Part shown: positions 47,774 through 59,339 of the stretch, one piece after another
How positions within the stretch are numbered: the stretch's first letter is position 1
Layout of the letters: each line of letters opens with the position of its first letter
Source of the DNA: Loxodes magnus
Lineage: Eukaryota; Ciliophora; Karyorelictea; Loxodida; Loxodidae
Length of the DNA: 64,000 nucleotides
Direction of reading: 5' to 3'
NCBI GenBank assembly: GCA_946699065.1
Contig: CAMPDV010000022.1
Coordinates: 1,251,501 to 1,315,500 of the forward strand
Position numbers and translations under genes: made by a program
The notes under the pieces: model-generated
What the model was told of the DNA's origin: nothing
What the model saw: only the letters and a program-made list of their open reading frames with translations
The model's database searches: none

Positions 47774-48500
47774 TGAGTTAAATTTTTTTTTGTTTTTCTA
47801 ATTCGATATTTTTTTAAAGTGCTATATATATAACTAAGGATATTGTGAAAGTCTTAAATTTTTTTTCTATATGTTTTTTCTCTAAGTATACTTTTATTGG
47901 ATTCTAGTTTTACGTACTAAGGTTTGATGAAATTAACTAAAAAAATTTTTTAAAGTTTTTTATCTCTTGTTTTACACTAAACTATTTGAGTGGTTCGGAC
48001 TAAAATATTTTCGAATGGACTAAAAAGTTTTTTTTTCTTTGAATTTTAAGTTTGTTTTTATATTTTTTTGATTGTCTTATATGATTCAATTTTTTTAAAT
48101 AATATTTTTGGATTTATTTTCGTGATACATTTTTTTTAATTTGTTATCTTTTTTTATTTAATACTTTATTTTTTTATTTTTACGAGTTCATACAGAGATT
48201 TCATATAATAAATGTAATTTCAGAAAACGTATTTTTAAACATTACTAAGTTTGATTTTTTTTCTAGAGATGTTATCAGCAGATGTATGCTCCTATCTTTT
48301 TTTAATTAGAAGGAAAACATGATTTAAGATTATATATAAAAGCCTTTCAAAAATTTGGCTAATTCTAGATGGAAAATTGAAAGATAGCATCATATTCATG
48401 AACATAAATGCAAACTTTAGGATGAATAAAATTATCGGTTATATTTAAAGATGCTATTTCTACCACATAAAAATGTTAAAATACCCAAAATTTTTATATT
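47774..48500. other. T-rich stretch after the WD40 fragment
   Basis: Long T runs with faint echoes of degraded repeat-protein text (near 47985 and 48380-48440). No supported feature. Confidence 0.4.
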
Positions 48501-48504
48501 TAAA

Positions 48505-49010
48505 AGATAAATAAATTTGATTATAGAGCGCGTAGCACACTTGTTGGTGCACAGCTCTTTAAAAAAAAATTTTCATACTGACGAGAATGTTTGTTACTGA
48601 TAAAATTATCAGATACTGATAAGCCTTGTTCAATACTGGTATAATTATTCAGTACTGATAAAAATGTTCAATACTGATATAATTTTAGAATAATCGTAAT
48701 CTTTAATACTTGCTGGAGGTCCAAGGACATGGCAGGATTGTATCTCATTGCATCACCAAAGCAGAGGACGTCATGTGTCAATTATGGGTACTTAAATTCC
48801 CCACCTCTGATGAAGCTCGCAATATTATTTCTTTTTCGTTCCAGAATTAAATCCAAATTAAGCCAGTGCCGAAGGTCTAAGAATCTTATGTCTCGAGGTC
48901 AAACCAAAGCAGAGGAAAACATAAAGTCGATTATGGGTACTTAACTTCCCTAACCTCTGATGAAGATGACCTTATTGTTCACCTTCGAACAACTATGGCG
49001 GTTTTAAAAA
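48505..49010 (-). repeat. Hairpin-ended repeat, copy H3 (minus orientation, longest)
   Basis: The stem-loop is at 48525-48558. The next 170 bp match the reverse complement of 20026-20240. At 48731 homology to H1 stops, and a GC-richer body continues to about 49000. The body holds two ~62-bp direct copies (48755-48815 and 48902-48965), each running from GCAGAGG through TTATGGGTACTTAA to CCTCTGATGAAG. The ends of each unit (CAGAGG and CCTCTG) can pair. This copy shows what lies upstream of the truncation point in H1. Confidence 0.72.
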
Positions 49011-49517
49011 ATTATATATAATATAATAGTAATGTTTAAGAATGATCTAAAGTTTTTGTGATTTAAATAATAAAATGCAAAATAATAATGAATTTTATGA
49101 GAGAGCATCGAATTTATTTACAAACTAACTACAACTTTCTATTCGGTTTAGCTTAAACGCAACTTCTAAACTTATAGAATTCTAGCAATCAGAAATCCGA
49201 GTCATTATTAATTGCAAATAAATTTCAAATTAATAGAAACTTTAGCTCTTTGTGATTTTGATTTTATTGTTTTTTTAATAGAACTAAAACTTAAATTACA
49301 GCTTGTTATAATAAGAAAATAAAAAAACTAAATAGAAATTTTTAAGGACGCTTTCACTAAAACCCTTAGTAACCATAAATAAACATGAATGGACTTAAAT
49401 TAAAAATTATTGTTCAACGTTTACAATTTTGAAGTTTTTAGTAAATTTTTACTCGATAATAATTGGAGTTTCTATAAAAATAAGAAAAGTTAATATAAAA
49501 CCAAAATCTGATGTAAT
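49011..49517. other. AT-rich spacer
   Basis: Nothing recognised between the hairpin-ended repeat and the next gene. Confidence 0.45.
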
Positions 49518-50678
49518 ATGAACACTTCTAAACAAAATTTAAACAGTTTTCTTGATGAGAAATAATCTAAAAATGATAATAAGAGGAAGCATCTAATTAA
49601 GTTAATCGAGTTTAATATTAAAATAAGGAACTACTAATTTAATTTAAATATCATCTAATTAAATTTTGATTTTGGATCAAGAATTAGAAAACTTAAATAT
49701 TCTAAATTCAGAAACTATTAAGATATTAAAAGAATAGATACAATAAAGTGATTAAAATTTAAACTTTACAGCAGTTTGAGAATTACAATTTAATAAACTT
49801 CAACAAAGAGAAATTTTTTTTATTGAAAAAGTCAGATCGAAATGTAAACTTAGAAAGAAGTAGTATAATTAAACTTAATTCAAGCGTAAGCAAATATTGC
49901 AACACTAATTAAAAAAAAATTTAAAGAATAATTAAAGCATTTATACATAAACAAATTTTCATTAGGTTAAGACTTAAGAAAAGTAAATTTAAATTTACTA
50001 AAGTGATTCAATATCTCAGGAAACTGTTCAAACCTTTGACTCTTCCACAAGTACTGAGTTAATAATCTTGATCAATCAATTGTATGTAACCTTGTTGATT
50101 CAAATTATCAAAAATTGTAAATTACATATGATCAAATTAATAAACGATTTATCAATTAAGTAAAAGAATATGAAGCTGTACTTAAAGAAAATATTGAAGC
50201 TGGAAAAAATCTAAACTTTATATAAGTAAACATCTTCTAATTTAATAATTTTATATAACAAAAATTAAGTAAATAATCATTTAAATTATCAACAATTTTC
50301 ATCCATAAACCTGAAACTAAGAAATGCAAAACAGATTATTAGAATGAAGATTATATTAATGATGCAAAAAGAAAATGCCCAGACCATGATATCCAATTTC
50401 TAAATAAAGTTTTGACAATAAAAGGAAAATTAAAATATAATTAAAAATAACAATGTAAAACCACAAAAAGAAAGCAAATTTTAATGTCAAATATTTAGAG
50501 AAGAGTAAATTATTAGAGTGTAGTTTCTAATTGATATGTTGTGCTGGATTCAGAGCTAGGGAGAGGATGGATTGATAGTTAGATAATTAAAATTAATACA
50601 GACTAAGAACTTTTGAAGCTATACAGTAAGCAATTTTTTTATATTTTAATAACATTTCTTTTTATAAATAAAAAATGA
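49518..50678 (+). CDS. Hypothetical coiled-coil protein with at least one 17-nt intron
   Basis: Unknown family. From ATG 49518 (MNTSKQNLNSFLDEKQ) the text continues in a second frame as a coiled coil (LDQELENLNILNSETIKILK). It then changes frame again across a 17-nt GT..AG segment at 50003-50019 (GTGATTCAATATCTCAG), whose removal joins the two sides exactly. The last part (KKCKTDYQNEDYINDAKRKC, then NWYVVLDSELGRGWIDSQII) has several Cys and His and good coding texture. The first frame change lacks an obvious intron. The stop TGA 50676-50678 overlaps the ATG of the next ORF as ATGA. Confidence 0.4.
50003..50019 (+). other. Candidate 17-nt spliceosomal intron
   Basis: GTGATTCAATATCTCAG has GT..AG ends and the size of the array introns. 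Its removal turns two mutually out-of-frame coding stretches into one frame (phase 1, AGA across the junction). Confidence 0.5.
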
Positions 50679-51571
50679 AGCCCTGCTTTTTTACCAAATA
50701 AAATTAGAAAGGTAAAAATTAATAAGAATCTGAAGAGAAAAAGTAGAAGCAATCAAAGCCGAGGAAGAGAATGTCCACACCTCCAAAGTAATAAGAAACT
50801 CCAGTTGACTAAGATCTTCCAGAAATTAATCATAGTGAGGGTAGAAATAGCATTGAATAACTTACAGAATTAGTAAAAATTTTGCTTAATGAGGTTAAAA
50901 AGCTTAATGAGTAAAATCAAATATTGATAGAGAATCATGAAAACGTAGAAGATAGATTAATTAAATAAGAAAGAGAAATGGATGCCTATTGAAATATTCA
51001 AACTGACTGCTCTTAGTAAATATAGTATATGGAATTAGACTGATAATCATAATTAATTAAATAAACAGAACGTGCATAATAGTCAGAACCAATTGCGATA
51101 TTGGGGCAAAATTAAATTTAAGAATAATTTTAAAACAATTAGCAAGGTTGTCAAATGGAAATTGAAAAAAGACCAAAAATTTATCAGAATACAATGAAGA
51201 GTAGAAAGTGCTATTACTGCAAGAAAAAAGGACACTAATACAAATAGTGCAGAAAATTCTATGTATTCAAGAATGAATTTAATTAGAGAGTTAAGAGACT
51301 GACAGAAAGAATTTATATTACTGAGAGAGGATCTATTTATCAAATTAAAGAGACAAGCGCCAAAAGAACAGTAGCATGGTAGATGGATGAAAGATGGAGA
51401 GAGAAGAGAAATACAAGATTTAAGACAAGAAAAAATAGAAATTAAACAATAAACTTTTCTTTTTTATCACCAGACTATTCTGGTTGGAAAGAGGAAATTG
51501 GTGAAAATCCAAGAAGACCTCTAAACAATTTTATCTATTATTATTATTTAAAAATTCAAAAAGATCATTGA
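50675..51571 (+). CDS. ORF1-like CCHC zinc-knuckle protein, best preserved copy
   Basis: ATG 50675 begins a basic leader (KKQKQSKPRKRMSTPPKQQE). A coiled coil follows (IEQLTELVKILLNEVKKLNE), then CQMEIEKRPKIYQ (MEIE motif). The canonical knuckle is CYYCKKKGHQYKQC (C-x2-C-x4-H-x4-C), followed by a basic C-terminus (DERWREKRNTRFKTRKN). It probably binds element RNA. The frame has no stop before the (TTA)n tail at about 51538-51550 and reads through it to TGA 51569-51571 in apparently flanking DNA. A short hairpin (CCAG ... CTGG) sits at 51471-51484. No reverse transcriptase follows. Confidence 0.68.
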
Positions 51572-52189
51572 AATAGAAAAAAATAATATCCGTTTCTAAA
51601 TAAAATCAAACAAAAAAAATCCTTAAATACTAAAATATAAAAGAAGGAAATAAACCAGTCATGCTATAAAAATAAATAAAAAATTGACCATTCATAAAAA
51701 TAATAAAAACAATAACTAAAGTGCCTATAATATATTTAATTTAATCATTTTAAATATTTTTATTCTAAAAATCTAATTAATAATTGAAAATATTGCTATT
51801 TATTTTTAGTTATCTTTATTTATATTTTTTTATAATTAATTTTAAGTTAATATTGTATCATTAACATAAAAAAAAAATAATCTAGAAAAAAACATTATAA
51901 TTAAATTTAGTCTAAATTTTTGCTTATTTTATTTAAAATAGAACTATAAAAAGAATAGTAATTAAATAATAAATAATAAAAGCTTTTTATTAATAAATGA
52001 TACATATTGTAATCAATATGCTATTAATAATTTTTTATTTTATTTTATTTTATTATATACTTTTAGTTTTGCTATATTTTAATATTTATTTTTTAATTTT
52101 AAAATATAATTACTTTATACATGCTATGCATAAAAAAATGGTAAAAAAACTTGGAAATTTAAACCTTAAATTCTAACCTAATTGATCAA
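51572..52189. other. AT-rich spacer
   Basis: No recognised feature. Confidence 0.45.
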
Positions 52190-52770
52190 ACTTAAGTCTC
52201 AGTTAACTTGCAAGAACCAAAAATGCAAAAAAAGATAAATCCACTTCTGTTAAGGATTGAGAAATACCAAATTTCGTAACAAACGAAAAAAGCTTGAGAA
52301 ATTCCATGAACAAAACATTATTCAGTTTTATTACTTAATTGAGAAAATTAATAAAGAAAAATATATCCAGAAGGCGAAAAAACGAAAACTTAGGCAACTT
52401 TTGTAAGATAAAAAAAGGAAAATCAAGGTTTGTTAAGTTAAGTTTAACTTTAAGATGAATCTTTAACTTCCAAATTTTTATTAGTAATAAAAACATAGCA
52501 TCAAATCCATAGAAAATTAAAGAAAAATTTAAATTATCAATTAAAAAGCCAACCTCGAACAGATAAGATGGAAATTGAAAAAAAAGTTTAAATACAATAA
52601 AAAATTTACTTCAAGCCTTAGAATTTATTTAGAAAAGCAGTAAAAGTATTCTCGATTACTATCAATAAATATTTGAACGACTTAAAACTAAATTTATTGA
52701 TTAAAGAAGAGTTTAGTATAAATAAAAGTAATTCAGCTACTAAAAGTTTGCTTATAATAATTCAGTCAAA
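52190..52770 (+). pseudogene. ORF1-like relic with MEIE motif
   Basis: Plus-strand text MQKKINPLLLRIEKYQISQQ is followed by a Gln/Lys-rich stretch and PRTDKMEIEKKVQIQQ, which aligns with CQMEIEKRPKIYQ at 51.15 kb. No zinc knuckle follows; the sequence decays into AT-rich DNA. Probably an old, 3'-eroded ORF1 copy. Confidence 0.45.
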
Positions 52771-54290
52771 ATATTAATATGTAATTAACAATTTTTCTAT
52801 TTATTATATCTAAATTGCTTTTTTTAATACTTTTTAATCATAAAAACATTTAAATATTTAGTCTTCTCTTTTTATACTATTCTTATATTCTTGTAGTTCA
52901 AATTTCCTACATCTATTCTCAACACTAAAAGGTTTGATAAATCTTGAATAAAAGAATAAGCAAATATATCTCGAGTTCTAAATCCTGATAAATTATAAAA
53001 ATTATGTTTAAATACTATTTATCATCATTATTCATTCTTTCTTTTATATTTTTTTCTGGAATATTCTATTTTAATTCAATTTTTTATTCCTCCTGCCATA
53101 ATAAGAGGTTCTAATAACACTTACGTAAAATAAAGAACTTCAAGAAGATTGAAATAATATTAGTTTCATTTATCATTATATATATTATACTTTCATATAT
53201 CATTTATAACTTTTGTTTAATTAACTCCTCTAAATGAATATATATTTTCCTCTCTTTTATCTGCTACTAATTCCTAAAGTGCTATTTCAAAAGGAAATTA
53301 ATACTTCTACTAAATTTTTGAATTAAGAAATTTATTTTAACTTCTTTAATTTATTCTGTTTCTATATTAAACAATCAAAATCTTTAAGTGTTAACTATTA
53401 GCTTATTATTTATTATAACTAAGTTATTTTCTTTTACTACCCTTATTAAGTTAAATGGATATAAGCAGTATTAGCATAGTTTCTTCATTTGCATATTAAT
53501 TATTATATTAATAAGTTATAGTTTATAAAAGCTTTAGATTATTAGCATTTAAGTAATTTAAAGTTTAAGAATATAATTTTAATTAATTTAGTTTATAATT
53601 TAATATACATAATATTTAAATACTTATTTAACTAATTATTAATATATTAAATTCACTTATTTATAATTACTAAGTTATAATACTAACGTCAATATAATAT
53701 ATTTTCAGTTATTAAAGCACTAAATTAATTAGAAGTTTATTAGATTTATTAACTAATTAAAAGTAAATACATTTTAATTAGGTTCTATAAATGTTACATT
53801 AATTAAATCTTAACTCTAGTTATCTTTTTAATTTCTTTCGTTATATCATAGTAAATTTTTGAATAAATAAAAATAAAAATAATTTTATCTTTGAAAATTG
53901 AAAAATTTTAGATTATCTACAATACATCGAAATTATAGAAGATTTGCTTATTAAAACTAATAAATTATTTTATTTTAAATAAGTAAAAGAAATATTTCTT
54001 CATAGTAAAGAGTAGTTAAAATTAAACTAGTATATTAAATAAAATTTTATTTAGAGTAACAAATATTTAAGAATAAAATAAATTGTATTTATAATTAATT
54101 AGTTTGAACAAAATAATTATAATTATAAAATTAAATACTTAGGCTAGAAAAATAAACTAATATAAAAGTAATATTTATTCTAGAGAAAATAAAATTTTTA
54201 ATTTTTATATTAAACAAGGATATTTGTTGTTCTAAAGTAAAAGTTTAGTCCATTTTAATAATTTTAAAAACATTTATAATTAAAATAAAT
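52771..54290. other. AT-rich stretch, nothing recognised
   Basis: About 1.5 kb of A/T-rich DNA dominated by TTAATTA-type text. No gene, repeat array or RNA is supported. Confidence 0.5.
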
Positions 54291-54700
54291 AAAAATTATT
54301 ATAGAGCACGTAGTACCTCGTTGATGCGCAGCGCTTTCAGTATTAATATTTAATATTAAAAAAAATTTTCTCAAAAGATTTATTTTATTCTATTCATCCA
54401 AAGAGTCACTTCAGCTTCTCCTAATGAAGAATCTTCTTATTAAAAATTATTCTTAAATCTTGAGTCAAATACTTCAGACTTCTTGAATAAGGTCCAAACA
54501 AGAATTAGTAATTAGTCATTAGCAGGCCCGACAGTCAAGCTTTCATACTGCTAGAGAGAATCCTCGGGTAAGTTAGGCTTGTCACTTCTGAGCTTATTCA
54601 CCCTTCCCCGTGGTAGCATCTATTGCGAGATTACTCGCAATGTAGTATAGACTGCACCAGATTACCTACTAGTTTTTCTGACGCGGCCGACATCCATTTT
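54290..54700 (-). repeat. Hairpin-ended repeat, copy H4, with a GC-rich body
   Basis: A diverged stem-loop lies at 54303-54335 (AGAGCACGTAGTACC, loop, GATGCGCAGCGCT). To its right, after 100 bp of AT-rich DNA, is a GC-rich block (54500-54695) containing a perfect 8-bp inverted repeat, ATTGCGAG (54622-54629) and CTCGCAAT (54634-54641), around ATTA. The block ends abruptly at GGCCGACATCC. The body does not match H3 or H5 by eye. It could hold a structured RNA. Confidence 0.55.
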
Positions 54701-55490
54701 ATATTATATATTAATAAATTTTATGTTTGATTATATTTTATATTCAATTATTAAAAATTTTACTGTAAATAAATAAAAGAAAAATATAAAAAAATCTGTA
54801 GTTTTTAATATGTTAAAATAATTTTTTTTTAATTACCTATATTAATTCTAATAAAATATTAGTTTAATATTAAAAAATGTTTAAATTATGTAAGTTCTAG
54901 AATTATATTATATTTAATTTTTTAAAAGTGTACAAGATAGTTTTTTAATATATAAAAATATTTCTACAAATATATCATTTTATTATTTTTAGTAATTGAA
55001 AATCAATAAATATCATAATTATTTATATTAAGTTTTCATTATTTTTAGTTCATTTTTTTTAATTATAATTATTTCATTTAGATATGAGTTGCTTGGCTTT
55101 TTAAAACAACAATTTATTTTTAGATAATTAAACTTTAAAAACTATTTTTACTTTTTTAATTTTTTAAATTTTGTAAATAGCACATTTAATATATCTTAGG
55201 ATAAATCTCAAATATAAAAATTTTAAATTTCTTTTTTTATTAGTTTTAAACTCAAATTTATTTTTATAATTTAAAATTTAAGCTTAACTATTAATTATTT
55301 TTTATTTTTATAAATTAATAAATTATTTATGCTTTATTTATTTAATGTTTAATTTAATAAAATATTTGTGTCTGAAAGAAATTGTTTTACTTTAATCATC
55401 TTAATTAAATCAAAGATAAATTAAAGTTTTCTATTACAAAGGAATTGCAATCTCATACAGAAAAAAACAGTTTATACTTCATTATGCTTC
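54701..55490. other. AT-rich stretch, nothing recognised
   Basis: No supported feature between the GC-rich block and the next ORF1 relic. Confidence 0.5.
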
Positions 55491-56400
55491 AAAAAATGTT
55501 TAGGACATACATTTTTTGTAAGATTGAAAACTCTGGATTCTCCAGATTTTTAATCTCCATTTTTTTGATTCACATCTACTCACTCTGTTCAATTAATCTA
55601 TTCACTTTTTTGATGTTCTAGTTTGGTTACAGAACATTATGTTAATTTATTTTTAATTTATCTTTCAAAATGTTCTTGATTTTTTCTTTCTGACTCTTTT
55701 TCACGGTACTAATCTTTTCAATAATTTCTTTATAAAACTTAAATTTCTAACAAATCCTAAAGAGATATGAGCAACTTCCGCAGTATTAACATTTCTTCTT
55801 GACAAATTTAAAACACATTTTACTGATGGATAAGGATTGTTTCCTTTTATGTTTCTATTTTTTGCGAAACTTCCTTTTGCTCTTTTTGTCGCGCGTTTCA
55901 GATCTTTAAGTTATCGTGTTAATTCTTGACTCTTTCGTCAAGTTAGGCGATTTATTTGCTCTAGTCCCATTAGATGGTTCAAAAACATCAATTTCTCTTT
56001 CTTAAATCATCAGCCTCGATTAATTCTATATATTTTTTTGCTTCCGTTTTCGAATAATTTTTTTGTTTCTTTAAATTTAAACCTTTTTCTGAAGATTGAA
56101 TTTCATTAGCACTAGTTAATTCATGTTTATTGTCTTTATCCAAAGTATAATTTATGCACTGTCTAGATTTTACATTTTCTTTAATTACTTTGGTTTCTCT
56201 GTCATATTTGAAATTCAGGAATTTATTTCCGTACCTTTACGTACCTTTCCTATCTTTATGATTTATAGATTTGAACTTTATAAGAAGATGTCAAGTTAAG
56301 AGGACGTAAATTGAAGTATTTCTGCTTCTGATTTTTATTCCTGTTTTAGTAAGTGTTGCAAAAGTTCTTCTTGTAGTGTTCCACCTTTTTCTTTCTTTTA
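55491..56400 (-). pseudogene. ORF1-like relic, minus strand, degenerate knuckle
   Basis: The minus strand holds charged coiled-coil text in more than one frame. A segment KCQYCGSCSYLFRICQKFKF aligns with the intact KCYYCKKKGHQYKQCRKFYV at 51.2 kb. The knuckle His is lost, though both flanking Cys pairs remain recognisable. A basic tail (KISTVKKSQKEKIKNILKDK) follows. Frame changes show decay. Confidence 0.5.
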
Positions 56401-56744
56401 TAAAATTTTAGGATATTAAAAAATACTCAGTAACATTATAAGTAATTAAATATATAAAAAATAATAAAAATTTCTTTTAAAAATACAGATGGTACAATGA
56501 TTAAATATATTATATTCTATTTATATAGAGATAAACTTATTTTTTGATAATGGGATATAATCATAATTAATATAAATTCTATTAATTATAAATATTAGTA
56601 AAATTATTTAAATAATTACATTTTATTTATTAGAATTAATTTATTATTTATTATTCTAGTATCAATTATAAAAAATAATTTACTAAGTATTTTAATTTTA
56701 TTTCTCTAATATGTTAACTTTAATTTTGTGCTATTTTATACTTA
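56401..56744. other. AT-rich spacer
   Basis: No recognised feature up to the target duplication of the third SINE copy. Confidence 0.45.
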
Positions 56745-56759
56745 AATCCATAAAGTATT

Positions 56760-57076
56760 AATTAATTAATTTCAACTAAAAAAGTTTTTGGACCGGAAAT
56801 TCCTTTCCGATTGCACGACCCGACGCTCTCTTTTTATGGAATAACGGTGATATCCTGTTGTGCTCCAGGCACAGCTGATAGAGAGCTCCATCGCTATGAG
56901 CAGCCAGGCTTCAAGCCCCTACCTAGAGCGGATAATCTCAAAGACAGTGTTCCCTTCAGAAAATGACTCTGACCAGGGACTTTCTCAGCGACAGGATAGG
57001 AACTTGTTCCTAACCATAAAACCAGAAAGTGTTGTCACGAAGGTCATTCTCAGCTCCCGCCATCTTTTCAATTATG
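56760..57076 (+). repeat. SINE-like repeat, copy 3, with a perfect 15-bp target site duplication
   Basis: This is nearly identical to copy 1 over about 300 bp. AATCCATAAAGTATT is present at 56745-56759 and again at 57077-57091, so this insertion is recent. Element ends are (AATTA)ATTAATTTCAACT at 5' and CATCTTTTCAATTATG at 3'. There is no poly-A or simple-repeat tail. GGCTTCAAGCCCC near the middle is B-box-like. Changes relative to copy 1 would mostly alter the encoded residues if it were translated (Ala/Val, Gly/Asp, Glu/Asp, Ala/Thr), which argues against a protein. Confidence 0.82.
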
Positions 57077-57091
57077 AATCCATAAAGTATT

Positions 57092-59330
57092 TAACTTTTT
57101 ATTTATTGTTTTAGTTAAATTATTCATTAATTAATCATAGTTTTATTTATAATTTATATACTTTATTAATTAATTAATCATTAATATAATTCACCCTTCT
57201 GCTTATATGTAAAATTTGAATTGGTAGTATATTTATTTCTTCTTCTAACTTCTTCCTGTCTTGCATTAATATAAAATCTTGTTTCTTTCTCAGATTTTTC
57301 TAGTTTATGAGAGATAAACTTAAGTATCTGTTTGTTTAAATTCCTATAAGTTAATTTAAATACTTAATATATATTTTAGTTTAATTTTAATTTACTATCA
57401 TCATCAAAATAAAAGATTAATAACATTAAATTGTATTACTTCAGAAAAATGTAAACAAATAATTAAATTTAAATGTTTAATTTTAAATTTCTCACTTTTA
57501 AAATTATTTAGATAAATAGATATAAACATAATTTGGTAATAAACATATCCATATACTAATATTAAGACTATTATATCATTTAAAATATGCATGAAGTCAT
57601 AGTCTGAAAATTTGTAGGTAATCTGGAACAGTGAATAACTGCATTGCAGTAATCTCACATTAGATGCCATCACGAATTAAAGTGGACAAGCTCAAAAGAG
57701 ATATGCCTAACTTGTTCTAGAGCTCTCGCTAACATTCGAAGTTTTGACTGACGATGTTAAATTTTTTATTTTTATATGAATTTTATTTTTAAATTAACTG
57801 TGTATTTGCAATAAAATATTAAATAATATTTTAATAAGAAGATTCCAAATATGGAGAAGCTTAGGTGTTTCATTTGATAATATACTAAAGACAAAAAGAA
57901 TAATTAGAAAATTTAAATGAAAATAAATAATAAATTCGTGACAAAGCTATTAAAGGTAAAGTCACATTAATAATTTCTGTTTATAAAAATAGTGATTATA
58001 AACTTATAGTATAAAAACATTATAAACTTAGCTTGATAATAATATTATAGTTAGTCTAATGTCTTTAATATTATAGTTAGTCTAATGTCTTTAATATAAA
58101 TTTTTTAATTAGTTTGATTTAATATCTTAATTACCTATATTAGTTTATTTATAACTTTATATATTATTATTAATTTATAATTGATATTGAGCTTAGATAT
58201 ATGTTTAATAATAATAGTTTTTATTTGAGTTTAATGAAAATTATAATTAGAATAACTTAATAAAAAATTAATATAAATAAAACAAGATAGTAGAAACTAA
58301 AGATTGCAAATATGCTTAAACTTTATAAATGTTTCTATAATTTCCATTAATTGTGAATATTACTAATAAATTTCATAAATTAAGTAAATCTTTTTTAATA
58401 AAATTTGATGTCTTAAAAATAAAAGTTATTAATAAAAATAAGAAAATATTACAATAAATAGAATTTTAATTTATTTGCATAATTTTACCTTTACTTTATG
58501 TATAAATTCTATTTATTTGCCATTCATTTTTGTCAATAATTGCATCCAATTTTTTAACTAGGTATAATTTTTATGCTACCTAATTACAAATTTATCTTTG
58601 TTTTTTGTTACAATTGTTATCACTCCAACCTTTTTAAATAATTGTTTAAATCTTTAATTCGAAAGATAATTCTTTTAATGCATTATACAATTAGTTCAGT
58701 TGTTGGAGATACCAAAAATTTCATAAAAGCAAAAATAAAAAATTTCTTAAAAAACCTTTCTTATTTTTATTATGTATTTGAAGGTGATCCATAGAGGAAA
58801 AAATGATTGGTGGAGAAAAATTACTCTAGGAAATAATATTACAATAAAAAAAGTAGAACAAAGCAAATGTTTAGAAAAGACTGAGTTTCAAATAAAATAC
58901 TAACGGTAAAGAAAGGATAAATTAGCAGCCAAAGATATTAATTAAAGAATATTAATCTGGAGAAGAAATAAACGATCTTTCAATGATTGTTTCAATGATT
59001 CTTGAGACTTTATATAAACTAATAAATAGCAGCTAAATAAAGGCATTGTTACATTAGTAAATTATGTAATGTTGTTGTGCTATTATTTATAAATCTATCT
59101 TATATATTTTATTTTTAGTTCCTTTTCATTTATTTATAAAAACTATATACTCACTTTACTAAAAGTTAGATTTATCATTATTATTTAAACTATGCGATTT
59201 TAAATTTGTCCTCTGAAAGAATAAAGATAATGCCTTAGTTTTAATAAAATATATAGTAATTTAAAATAATTTTATCATTTATTCATCAAACTTTAATTAA
59301 CAATATGGCTCCAAAGAAATAATTAACTCC
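57092..59330. other. AT-rich stretch with a doubtful ORF
   Basis: Mostly A/T-rich. A plus-strand frame near 58804-59060 (MIGGEKLLQEIILQQKKQNK, then SGEEINDLSMIVSMILETLY) could be a gene fragment but has no family match. A 26-bp tandem duplication at 58041 is listed separately. Confidence 0.4.
58041..58092 (+). repeat. Two perfect tandem copies of a 26-bp unit
   Basis: AATATTATAGTTAGTCTAAT plus GTCTTT occurs at 58041-58066 and again at 58067-58092 without change. This is a recent local duplication in AT-rich DNA with no associated gene. Confidence 0.95.
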
Positions 59331-59339
59331 TTGCAAAAA

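Noticed and set aside
48801..48965. C/D-box snoRNAs suggested by two CTGATGA motifs
   Set aside because: No matching D box or terminal stem at the right distance is visible; the motif is part of a duplicated repeat block.
56860..57114. An 84-codon ORF as a protein gene
   Set aside because: It is the same frame inside SINE copy 3, extended into flanking DNA.
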